Below, one piece after another: positions 1-6,471 of a stretch of DNA of 13,957 nucleotides. The notes under the pieces were generated by a model. It was given only the letters and a program-made list of their open reading frames with translations, had not been told where the DNA came from and did not search any database. The position numbers and the translations under genes were made by a program. Numbering within the stretch: the first letter of the stretch is position 1; each line of letters begins with the position of its first letter. The stretch is from Pedosphaera sp. (GTDB lineage Bacteria > Verrucomicrobiota > Verrucomicrobiia > Limisphaerales > UBA9464): NCBI GenBank assembly GCA_009695405.1, contig SIAZ01000077.1, positions 1 to 13,957 on the forward strand, written 5' to 3'.

Positions 1-68
1 AGCGCCTCCATCCCCACCTTCGCTTTGAACGCTGAACTGTGTCTTTTCCGTTTGGTTTTGGTTTTCAT
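1..68 (-). CDS. IS3-family transposase OrfA, N-terminal fragment
   Basis: Only 22 codons are inside the window. They read MKTKTKRKRHSSAFKAKVGM followed by EA, the start typical of IS3-family OrfA (a basic stretch, then H-S-x-x-F-K-A-K-V). The family protein is a small helix-turn-helix DNA-binding subunit, joined to the DDE catalytic OrfB by programmed frameshifting. An alternative ATG lies 12 bases upstream (ending at 80). The rest of OrfA and OrfB lie left of the window, so whether the element is intact cannot be judged. Confidence 0.75.
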   Translation of the reverse strand, partial: MKTKTKRKRHSSAFKAKVGMEA

Positions 69-146
69 TGGTCTGATCATTTTGTCGTTGATCAAACCCG
101 CAAAACCATAACTTAACCGCTGGTCCAGTTTTCGGGGTCCACCTCA
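1..146 (-). mobile_element. IS3-family insertion sequence, 5' end (runs off the left edge)
   Basis: Read on the minus strand from 146, the sequence begins TGAGGTGGACCCCGAAAACT and continues GGACC. This resembles the TG...GGACCCC-type terminal inverted repeat of IS3-family elements. About 80 bases inward lies the start of an OrfA-like reading frame heading out of the window. The host gene resumes in frame immediately after base 146: a histidine kinase ATPase motif follows at once. That places the junction at 146/147. IS3 elements usually duplicate 3-4 bp, so the target duplication should begin with CTC at 147-149, but the other copy is outside the window. The match is by eye; the family is well supported by the OrfA residues, the subgroup is not. 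Confidence 0.8.
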
Positions 147-1155
147 CTCCTCAATCGCGCGGCGCTATGGTGGGACCGGACTGGGATTGTCGATTACTAA
201 GAGCTTGGTTGAACTCATGGGGGGATGCCTTTGGTTTGAGAGTCAAATTGGAGTCGGATCTCAGTTTCATTTCTCAATCCCCTTTCGCATTCACCCTGCA
301 CAGGAGTCTGTTTTATCCACTTTAGGCGTGGCGAAGAGAGTCCGTTTGGAGGGCGAGATAGTGGGAAAGCGTTTTCTAAAAATTCTTTTAGTCGATGACG
401 TCGCTGTGAATCGCCAAATTGCGTATGTAAAACTAACACGAATGGGGCATATTGTGGTCTCGGTCGATGGCGGACAGAAAGCTGTCGATGCCTATGCTAA
501 GGATGTCTTTAACTTGGTGTTGATGGATATTCAAATGCCGGAAATCGATGGGTTTATGGCGACGCGCTTGATTCGTGTGATTCAGGAGACGGAGGGGCAT
601 CGAGTGCCGGTGGTGGCAATGACGGCATTGGCAATGACGGGTGATCGTCAGAAGTGTTTGGATGCCGGGTTGGATGATTATATTTCTAAGCCAATCGAAC
701 AGGATGAACTCGAGCGTGTTTTGTCGAAATTCGGTCCGGTCTTGATGGAGCCTTTGTTGACTGGCTATTCTGATTTAATTTCGAGACTTCCGGAGAGGAT
801 TCGGAGTGAATTTGATCCGGCAATAGCTCTAGGTCGCTGCCTCGGCGAGAAACCTCTTTTGCTGCAAATGACGACTCTTTATGCTGCGGATTGCGATGGG
901 TATTTGGCCTCGCTAAATCGAGCCCATCAGTCAGGTATTTCGATCGATATTTTTCAGGCTATCCATAAGCTTAAAGGAGCGTTCTCATACTTTTGTTCTG
1001 ATGCTTTAATTCAAGAATCTATCGCCCTTGAACAATTGGCAAAAAAGAATGACTTCGCCGATTACACCTGTCGATTGTCCACCTTTGAGCTCGATATCGC
1101 CTTTTTTAATCGCGAACTACGAGCTTGGATCGAAGGATCGAAGGATCAGAAGTGA
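147..1155 (+). pseudogene. Hybrid sensor histidine kinase, 3' part (HATPase end - receiver - Hpt), cut by IS3
   Basis: Reading from the IS junction, the frame gives S-S-I-A-R-R-Y-G-G-T-G-L-G-L-S-I, the G2 box of a histidine kinase ATPase domain, so the protein once extended far upstream. Counting residues from the TTG at 187, a receiver domain follows at about 65-180: acidic pair D70-D71, phospho-acceptor D114 in VLMDIQMP, T146 region, and K168 in ISKPI. An Hpt domain follows at about 205-315 with the phosphotransfer His at 260 in IHKLKGA. Such hybrid kinases relay phosphate His-Asp-His to a separate response regulator. The sensor, dimerisation and most of the ATPase region are missing here because the IS3 element interrupts the gene. 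If the TTG at 187 is used, a free REC-Hpt protein could still be made; that is speculative. The final codons contain a short GGATCGAA tandem (about 1129-1150). No clear terminator follows before the convergent gene ending at 1290. Confidence 0.88.
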
Positions 1156-1289
1156 AGAGTTAAAGATCCTTTGTCTGAAAAGAGAGTCGAGTAGGTCTAA
1201 GTTTTCGGACTGTCTCTAACTCAGGTCAGATCAGTCGGTTTAGAATGAAATGGAATTCGATATCTTTGCGGTTCGATTCTTGTGAACAG

Positions 1290-2072
1290 CTAGGGCCGGA
1301 TTTGGTTCTCTTGGAGCAAACCCAAGATGTGAAGAGGTAACCGCGTATCAAGTGAGTTTGCTCGAGGTATCTCTCCCGCTACATGACCATCGGCAAACCA
1401 GCATTGAGTCTTTTCACGATGTCGGAAGTGAATCGTCGGCGTGGTTAGATCAAAGTAATAAAACTCTTCGAGCATCGGCTTGTCTGGAGTGGCAGGCGGT
1501 TGGAAATCATTTACTTGAGCGCAGTCTGCAAAGACGACCAGATCCGAAGGTGCCCGCAGGGTCGATATCCGGATCCCGCTTTCGCCTCGGGTGCCCACCA
1601 GTAGGTTGTATCCGAAACCATAGCCCGCTCCCTGAGCCTTGGATTTAAAGTCGGTTGCCGAACGGTTCAATGCGGGGCATATGCCAATTTTATGGTTCTG
1701 GAGGTAAGGCCAAAGGGGACCGAGTGTGGGGTCGAATTTGCGTAACCCTTCTGAACCGTCGGCCAACCAACCAAACCAGTAGGTCCAGCCGTTATTTGTC
1801 CGGATAGATCGCTCCGAAAAGGCCCTTCCACCGTGGTCATCCCAGTAAAGTTGGCTGGCTAGTCCTACCTGCCTAAGATGGGCCAGACATTGGGTGCTGT
1901 TAGCCAATTGACGCGATTTAAGCAAACTCGGAAGAAGGAGTCCGGCAAGTAAAGCGATCAGGCCTACACTCACTAGCAATTCGATTAGCGTGAAACCACC
2001 GAAATAAGCTACGGGGCTCGGTGCCCTTGGATTGACTGCCGACAACTTAGGTGACGAACCCCGCTCACTCAT
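1290..2072 (-). CDS. Prepilin-like (pseudopilin) protein with H-X9-DG motif
   Basis: 260 residues. After a 26-residue leader comes the prepilin peptidase/methylation motif G26-F-T-L-I-E31 and a hydrophobic helix (about 30-52), the N-terminal signature of type IV pilins and type II secretion pseudopilins. The C-terminal half contains H218-REKTQCWFA-D228-G229, the H-X9-DG motif of the large pseudopilin families expanded in Planctomycetes and Verrucomicrobia. Such proteins are thought to be inserted in the inner membrane, cleaved by PilD-type peptidase, and assembled into or guided by a secretion pseudopilus; individual roles are mostly unknown. Its ATG overlaps the stop of the preceding secreted-protein gene (ATGA, 2069-2072), so the two are translationally coupled and probably work together. 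It is the last gene of the run downstream of the cobalamin riboswitch. Confidence 0.9.
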   Translation of the reverse strand: MSERGSSPKLSAVNPRAPSPVAYFGGFTLIELLVSVGLIALLAGLLLPSLLKSRQLANSTQCLAHLRQVGLASQLYWDDHGGRAFSERSIRTNNGWTYWFGWLADGSEGLRKFDPTLGPLWPYLQNHKIGICPALNRSATDFKSKAQGAGYGFGYNLLVGTRGESGIRISTLRAPSDLVVFADCAQVNDFQPPATPDKPMLEEFYYFDLTTPTIHFRHREKTQCWFADGHVAGEIPRANSLDTRLPLHILGLLQENQIRP

Positions 2073-3004
2073 GGGCGTCTCGCTTTAACTCGATAAAATT
2101 GAACAGCAAAGACTGCCTCCCTCGAATCCGACAAGCGGAGTTCCCCTGCAATCAATGGGTTGATCTCGGAAACAGTCGTCCAGGCCTTTAGATCGGAGGA
2201 AGTCTCCAAGGTGAACCGCCACCCCGGTTGCCCTTGGAAGACGATTTCCCCATTTCGCAGGACTAAACTTTCTATCGGGTTTGACGGAAGAGTGAGGGTC
2301 AGGTTGCTGATTTTCCCGGTGGCGAGTACTGAACCTCCGTAGAGTGGATGTTGACCTAGGTCCGAATAATTACTGATGGCAAAAGTGTCGACCTGAAAGT
2401 CGGTGAAGTTAGCAGGCAGTACGATGGGCTGAAGAGCGGGACCGTTGGTTCCATTCTGTTGCAGGGTGATGCGAGCCGTTCGATCTAGGGCAGAGTAGGC
2501 GAGCACGAAAAGGTAGTGGATCCCTATTTCTAGGTTGATGTAGCTATCCGCATAGCCCCAAGGGAGGCGGCCGTCGGAAGGAATAATCACCGGTGATACG
2601 GAGGCGGAAATCGGGTCGGAGTCCCCAAACCAAGCCCATTCTACCGTGTCTTTGGGCCCTGATAAGGATCCACGGACATAGTTCGGGACGGTCACCGTCC
2701 CGATCCGCACCATCCCGACCGTAATCTGAAAGGTCGAGGGGCGGTCGGGTCGGAGGCCCACCGCATGGCTTTCGAGAAGAAGGTCAAAAGTAAAAGCGAA
2801 GGAGTCGGCTGAGGTGAGTGCGTGGGGTAGGGGATAGGCGAGAAAGCTATTGGACCGCGAAGAATCCCAAGTTACTTGGACTATCCGAATATCAGGCATC
2901 CATTGAAAGAGTTGAGTCTCACCGAAGATCTGCCAACCGGAGTTGGCGTTTAATGGAATCGTATCGGCGCGGACTCCGACCCAAAGAAATTCGAGCAAGG
3001 TCAT
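2069..3004 (-). CDS. Secreted protein with lectin-like body and 'SSDLKAWT' C-terminal module
   Basis: I prefer the ATG at 3004 (311 aa, M-T-L-L-E-F-L-W-V-G-V-R-A), which gives a short hydrophobic signal-like start with possible cleavage after VRA. An upstream ATG at 3115 would overlap the preceding CWC gene and adds a poorly hydrophobic 37 residues. The body resembles beta-sandwich secreted proteins of Verrucomicrobia, with alternating strands, FTFDLLL near the start and FQVDTFAISNYSD late, but I do not recognise a named domain. The last about 64 residues (IVFQGQPGW...LETSSDLKAWT...QFYRVKARRP) are clearly homologous to the C-terminus of the secreted protein at 3505-4518. The stop overlaps the pseudopilin start (ATGA). 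The function is unknown; probably an exported or cell-surface protein. Confidence 0.75.
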   Translation of the reverse strand: MTLLEFLWVGVRADTIPLNANSGWQIFGETQLFQWMPDIRIVQVTWDSSRSNSFLAYPLPHALTSADSFAFTFDLLLESHAVGLRPDRPSTFQITVGMVRIGTVTVPNYVRGSLSGPKDTVEWAWFGDSDPISASVSPVIIPSDGRLPWGYADSYINLEIGIHYLFVLAYSALDRTARITLQQNGTNGPALQPIVLPANFTDFQVDTFAISNYSDLGQHPLYGGSVLATGKISNLTLTLPSNPIESLVLRNGEIVFQGQPGWRFTLETSSDLKAWTTVSEINPLIAGELRLSDSREAVFAVQFYRVKARRP

Positions 3005-3048
3005 CCATCGGAGACCGAATCTGAAAGCGCAAATAAAAGGGCTAAAAT

Positions 3049-3429
3049 TCAAGGGGCCCCATCTCTCGATTGACGCGTTGAGGTGTAGGGACAGTGTCGG
3101 CATCCGTTGTTGCAACAGTAACCGCGTCGAAGATGGTAGGCAGCACGAAAAACGATGCGACCATCTGGGTCAGTGTAAAGTTCGGTCGGCGTCGCGCGAG
3201 GCATCCACAAGGTCGCCTTTCTTCGAACAGTGAGGCAGGTGGAGCAGAGGCATGAGGGCAAGTTGACCGAGTAAGGTTCCTGTTTTTTTGCTGAACCTGT
3301 GGCCCCACACCAGCAGGGATCTGAGCTTTGAGCTATCTCAAGCAGTCGACACCCATTGAGCGCATTACATTGGGGACAGGTCCCGGATTGGAGCGCTTGT
3401 CCGCTGCTAGATTGATGGGTGTCGTGCAC
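3049..3429 (-). CDS. Cysteine-rich CWC domain - DUF5522 fusion protein
   Basis: 126 residues from a GTG start. The N-terminal part has C18-P-Q-C21, C27, P-C39-W-C41 and LPSC60-L-C62-STC65, the pattern of the 'cysteine-rich CWC' family. The C-terminal part, about 82-115, reads YTDPDGRIVFRAAYHLRRGY followed by CCNNGCRHCPY, the hallmark of DUF5522. Both are small, probably metal-binding domains of unknown function, and here they form one polypeptide. It lies between two secreted-protein genes, 75 bases after the first and about 45 before the second, so it is probably co-transcribed from the riboswitch promoter. It has no signal peptide, so it should stay in the cytoplasm, unlike its neighbours. 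The GTG start is the only upstream start that keeps the whole CWC motif without a long extension. Confidence 0.82.
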   Translation of the reverse strand: MHDTHQSSSGQALQSGTCPQCNALNGCRLLEIAQSSDPCWCGATGSAKKQEPYSVNLPSCLCSTCLTVRRKATLWMPRATPTELYTDPDGRIVFRAAYHLRRGYCCNNGCRHCPYTSTRQSRDGAP

Positions 3430-3504
3430 TGTTTTGGGTTAGCACTGCGGTGGGTGTCAGCGTCTCTTCGGTGAGGTTAATCGTTCGAGGACGAGTTCTT
3501 GGAA

Positions 3505-4518
3505 TCAGAGTCGAGTCGCTTTGACTCGGTAGAATTGGGTAGGAAAATACGCTCTTCTCAAATCAGATAAGCGGACCTCTCCATCGGTATGTGCGACGTA
3601 CTTATTAATGGGCGTCCAAGTGTTAAAATCAGAAGACGCTTCTAAGATAAAAATCCAACCGCTTTTTCCTTCGAAAACGACCTGTTTCTCGGCGGACTTC
3701 AAAGCAAGAAGGACCGCACCTGGTTCTGGGAGGGCGATCACGGCAGCTAATCCATCGATCTCAGTTCGACCTGAGAGCACTTCGATACGAACAAAAGAAG
3801 CCGATTCAAGGGAGACAGGTTTCCCCGAACTATTGAGAGCCCAGCTCAGGTCAAATCCGGCCCCCCCAGCCGACCCGCCGTAAGCTAATCGAAGGTCAGT
3901 TAGCGTCTTTCCACTGAGGGAGGTTGAGAGAAGGCTTGGGTTAATCGGGTGAGTGAAGTCACCGGAGCCATCGGTAGGAAAGCGATCGTCCACCTTGGGC
4001 GTTTTGCTCGGATCCAGTATGTACCAAAAGGATCCGTCGGTACTGACACTCACTCGAGTATTAGCGGATGATGGATTGAAAAGAGTCCCATCGGTGGCGG
4101 GTGTACCGATGTAATTGAAGTCCGTATCAAAGGAGTTAGTGACCATAAATCCGGCACTGCCGAAGACGCTAAAATCCAAACCAAAAGGGTTGTTATCGGA
4201 GTTCAGAATAGGAGGGCTGAATCGAATCGTCAGTGAACCTCCAGCGCCAAGGCTGACCAGTTGATCAGGAGTATAGGGAGGTGCAAATGGGTTCACCGGA
4301 CAACCAAAGAGGCCCTCGGTGACTCGACTGGGTTGCCCTAGAGCGGAAGCAGCGTTGGTGTACTTCGGCGAAAATCCGCTACCGGAAGAGTAATCAACGA
4401 CTGAAGTGGCGTACTGGGCCACGAGGTGTGTTTGTGCGAAAAGGTAGCTGGCTGTGGCGAGGGTTGTGGCGAAGCCGAGGCTAGATAGATGGGATATTTT
4501 AAGCTGATTAAGGAACAT
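3505..4518 (-). CDS. Secreted surface protein under cobalamin riboswitch, PEP-CTERM-like motif plus C-terminal module
   Basis: 337 residues. The signal peptide is about 1-35 (hydrophobic 14-28, ending near FAQ or VAQ). The mature region has ALG (59-61), VSLGAGGSLTIRF (88-100), GLDFSVFGSAGF (113-124), VSVSTDGSFWYIL (156-168), GGAGFDLSWA (218-227), SFVRIEV (241-247) and EIDGLAAV (253-260). I recognise this as the 'ALG...SLGxGG...DFxVF...DGxxWY...FDLxWA' type of cell-surface protein found in several phyla, including near B12 transport genes in Bacteroidetes; that link is from memory. LPEPGAVLLAL (263-273) resembles a PEP-CTERM sorting motif but is followed by about 60 more residues, a module shared with the protein at 2069-3004, instead of a membrane anchor and basic tail. 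The ATG at 4518 lacks a strong Shine-Dalgarno sequence. A cobalamin riboswitch lies about 230 bases upstream on the same strand, so repression by B12 is expected. Confidence 0.8.
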   Translation of the reverse strand: MFLNQLKISHLSSLGFATTLATASYLFAQTHLVAQYATSVVDYSSGSGFSPKYTNAASALGQPSRVTEGLFGCPVNPFAPPYTPDQLVSLGAGGSLTIRFSPPILNSDNNPFGLDFSVFGSAGFMVTNSFDTDFNYIGTPATDGTLFNPSSANTRVSVSTDGSFWYILDPSKTPKVDDRFPTDGSGDFTHPINPSLLSTSLSGKTLTDLRLAYGGSAGGAGFDLSWALNSSGKPVSLESASFVRIEVLSGRTEIDGLAAVIALPEPGAVLLALKSAEKQVVFEGKSGWIFILEASSDFNTWTPINKYVAHTDGEVRLSDLRRAYFPTQFYRVKATRL

Positions 4519-4750
4519 AGTCTCTTTTACGAACGCCCAATCCTATTTACGGATGGGGAGGGTTTGGTGAGAGACCTGTTACGATGCGTATCCCATTCCT
4601 GCGGGAAATGAAAACGGCAATGGCAAGACCTAGAATGAGGGTACTACCTCTTCTAGGAATCCGCCCGAGCATACAGGCTTAGGCGATCTAGGTCTCATCT
4701 TTCACTTTGCGGCGAAATGCCTACGATAAAGCCGTAGGCAGACGAGCATC
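4519..4750 (-). promoter_or_regulatory. Structured 5' leader / expression platform between riboswitch and surface-protein gene
   Basis: No gene is seen in these 232 bases. Directly after the aptamer come two adjacent hairpins: GACGA-TGC-TCGTC (4741-4753) and TGCCTACG-GCTTTAT-CGTAGGCA (4718-4740, 8-bp stem). Further on, the arms at 4687-4695 and 4626-4634 (AGACCTAGA / TCTAGGTCT) can pair over 52 bases, and a CATTTCC/GGAATG hairpin lies near 4593-4609. None has a clean U-tract, so I cannot say whether control is by termination, translation or alternative pairing. Confidence 0.45.
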
Positions 4751-4905
4751 GTCGGCGCAATATCCTGACTCCGAGCTACTAACCTTGCCCCTCACCTTCC
4801 CAGAATTTCTTCCAGTGGCTGCCTTTGAGACTAGAGAGGTTTGTCACTCGATACAGTGGCGCAACCGTTGCCGATTCACACGGCATTCCCGCACTTCCAA
4901 CGATG
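4751..4905 (-). promoter_or_regulatory. Cobalamin (B12) riboswitch, class I-type aptamer
   Basis: On the minus strand the conserved blocks appear in canonical order: GGGAATGCCGTGTGAATCGG (the GGGAA...GGTGxGAATC core), CAACGGTTGCGCCACTGT (matching CxGxxxCGCCACTGT), GAGTG, then GCAGCCACTGG...CTGGGAAGGTGAGGG (the peripheral CCACTG/GGGAAGG element), and finally AGTCAGGATAT (4760-4770), the B12-box-like 3' element (AGxCAGGA). The aptamer binds adenosylcobalamin or another cobalamin and usually turns the downstream genes off. The gene downstream in this orientation is the secreted protein at 3505-4518 and the run behind it. Boundaries are approximate, set by the conserved blocks. On the opposite strand nothing is encoded here. 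Confidence 0.87.
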
Positions 4906-4910
4906 TTTAA

Positions 4911-4941
4911 TTTAAACCGGACCGTACGACCAGTGGGTCAA
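4911..4941 (-). promoter_or_regulatory. Possible promoter for the riboswitch transcription unit
   Basis: On the minus strand, TTGACC (4936-4941) is followed after 19 bases by TTTAAA (4911-4916), which would start transcription near 4905, just where the aptamer begins. The spacer is longer than ideal. The -10 region overlaps a small palindrome, GTTTAA-T-TTAAAC (4905-4917), which could be an operator or chance. Confidence 0.35.
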
Positions 4942-5006
4942 AGAACGCCCCTAGAGACAACAGTCACTAAAGAAAATCAAGTCCCGTTTAAAAATTTTAT
5001 GGAATC

Positions 5007-5028
5007 AGAGGGGCAAGATCTTGCCTCT
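5007..5028 (-). terminator. Probable terminator of the Nudix/HAD-Nudix/folB operon
   Basis: On the minus strand, 41 bases after the folB stop, AGAGGCAAGATCTTGCCCCT-CT folds into a hairpin around the perfect palindrome GGCAAGATCTTGCC (5012-5025), with flanking AGAG/CTCT pairing. About ten bases later comes AAAATTTTT. The U-rich tract is not immediately adjacent, so this is a likely rather than textbook intrinsic terminator. It separates the folB operon from the riboswitch unit downstream on the same strand. Confidence 0.5.
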
Positions 5029-5069
5029 ACCCAAGCGCAAATTCCTGAAGTCTTTCGTTCGATTCTACT

Positions 5070-5417
5070 TCAGCGTGAGCGTTGTATCTCCACAGAAACA
5101 TAGCGAGTTTCATGTAGAATAAACTTCTTTATCTCAACCCGAACATGGTCCGGTTTGAATTCTTCGAGGAGACGTCCAGCGATGTCCTCGGCCAATTTTT
5201 CGATCAACTTCCAAGACCGTCCTTCTCCAAATCCCAGCAGTCGTCGACTTACCGCGTAGTAATCGATTGTTCGGGTTAGATCATCTGCATCTGCCGCTTC
5301 TTGGAAGGGACGAAGGAGGTCGATCGAGACAAGGAGTCGTTGAGGTGTGGCACGTTCTAAGTCGGGTACACCGACGTGATAGATGACTTCTAGATCGACA
5401 AGGCGAATCGTGTCCAT
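5070..5417 (-). CDS. folB: Dihydroneopterin aldolase FolB
   Basis: 115 residues, normal length for the family. The enzyme cleaves 7,8-dihydroneopterin to 6-hydroxymethyl-7,8-dihydropterin and glycolaldehyde in folate synthesis, as a cytoplasmic oligomer. Visible family features are HVGVPDLERATPQRL (14-28) with E21 at the position of the pterin-binding/catalytic glutamate, DDLTRTIDYYAV (45-56) with the conserved tyrosine, LIEKLAEDIA (71-80), and VEIKKF (94-99) with the catalytic lysine K97 or K98. The ATG at 5417 is only 4 bases from the stop of the upstream HAD-Nudix gene, so the genes form an operon. That context points to an upstream role for the Nudix and HAD partners in making dihydroneopterin from its triphosphate. 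A hairpin terminator follows. Confidence 0.93.
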   Translation of the reverse strand: MDTIRLVDLEVIYHVGVPDLERATPQRLLVSIDLLRPFQEAADADDLTRTIDYYAVSRRLLGFGEGRSWKLIEKLAEDIAGRLLEEFKPDHVRVEIKKFILHETRYVSVEIQRSR

Positions 5418-5421
5418 GGGG

Positions 5422-6471
5422 CTAGGTAAGGGATTTAAGCAGAACTTTTGTGGGTGTATTTAAAGCTAAACGGAACGACTCCTCACGACTTACCCAACGG
5501 AACTCTTGAGCCTCATTATTGAGGCGAACCTGCTGGCCCTGCCGACACTGGCAGACGTAATTCAGTAGAATGAAGTGAGCTTCTCGATAGAATTCGGGCG
5601 GGTTGACTGTATCTTGGAACAACACAAATCGGATCCCTTCAACTTCCAAGCCGGTCTCCTCGAGAAGTTCTCGACGGAGTGCCGTCTCTGAGTCTTCGCC
5701 CCATTCAATTTTGCCTCCGGGAATACCCCAGAGACCGGACCATTTTGAGGTGCGAACCAACAGCATTCGATTCTCATTATCGAAGATTAAGGCGCCCACC
5801 GTGGGGATAGGATGTCGTGGGTGAGGGCGGTCCGCGCGGACCTTGAGTTGGGAATGCTCCAGATGCCTTTGTAGTTCGCCGAGATGCTCGACGATGAGAT
5901 CAGGCTTGCTGGATTGGAGTTGAGTTAGATTATTATAGCCGGTCAACACAGCCACCGATTGGATTCCTCCATGGTGCGCTGTTTCGATGTCATGTTGCAT
6001 ATCACCGATGAACACAGTTTCTTCTGGATTGAGTCCGTTCTCATCGAGGACCGTCTGGATCTGATTTCGTTTATCGGCAATACCCAGATAGGTTTGGTCG
6101 AAATAAGAGCCTAGTTCGAGTGCGTCACATTGGGTCTGAAAGTGTTTGGGATGAACGGCGCTGAGAAGAAAAGTGCGCAGATTTTTGCTTCGGCAAAAGT
6201 GAAGGAAATCTTGAGCGTAAGGAAGGGCGACAACGGAGGATTGGGCTGTGCTGAAGCATTCATGGAACCACAGTTCCAGTTGGGGCAGGGGAATGTGCGG
6301 CAGGTATTCTTGATAAAACCCGCTGAAAGGGAGTCGAAACTCGGCACGGAACCGATCGAGGGTCATTGGCTGGAGCCCGGCTTTTTGGAAAACATGATTG
6401 GAAGCTAACCAGACCGCAGGTAAGTCATCCACTAAAGTGCCCGACCAATCGAAGATCACGTTTCGAATCAT
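5422..6471 (-). CDS. HAD-family phosphatase fused to a Nudix hydrolase
   Basis: 349 residues with two domains. HAD domain (about 1-200): motif I F-D8-W-S-G-T-L, motif II S104 in LLSAVH, motif III K134 in ADKRN, motif IV GD157MQHD161. The cap region between motifs I and II is helical, as in phosphoglycolate-phosphatase-like enzymes. The usual second Asp of DxD is Ser10, which would weaken or alter general acid catalysis. Nudix domain (about 218-345): the box from G253, G-K-I-E-W-G-E259 ... R-E-L-L-E-E-T-G-L, is complete, so pyrophosphate hydrolysis is expected. ATGA overlap with the preceding Nudix gene and a 4-base gap to folB imply translational coupling and a shared pathway. I infer dihydroneopterin triphosphate to dihydroneopterin (pyrophosphatase plus phosphatase). 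A nucleotide-sanitising role is the main alternative. Confidence 0.9.
   Translation of the reverse strand: MIRNVIFDWSGTLVDDLPAVWLASNHVFQKAGLQPMTLDRFRAEFRLPFSGFYQEYLPHIPLPQLELWFHECFSTAQSSVVALPYAQDFLHFCRSKNLRTFLLSAVHPKHFQTQCDALELGSYFDQTYLGIADKRNQIQTVLDENGLNPEETVFIGDMQHDIETAHHGGIQSVAVLTGYNNLTQLQSSKPDLIVEHLGELQRHLEHSQLKVRADRPHPRHPIPTVGALIFDNENRMLLVRTSKWSGLWGIPGGKIEWGEDSETALRRELLEETGLEVEGIRFVLFQDTVNPPEFYREAHFILLNYVCQCRQGQQVRLNNEAQEFRWVSREESFRLALNTPTKVLLKSLT

Noticed and set aside
1..111. Plus-strand frame giving a hydrophobic C-terminus ending KPAKP
   Set aside because: The minus strand encodes a recognisable IS3 OrfA start here; the plus frame is its shadow.
1129..1151. Three short GGATCGAA-like tandem units
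   Set aside because: They lie inside the kinase 3' end, are only about eight bases each, and do not suggest a CRISPR or regulatory array.
4825..5103. Plus-strand 92-codon open frame over the riboswitch region
   Set aside because: It overlaps the aptamer and the folB 3' end, has no family features, and is explained by those elements.
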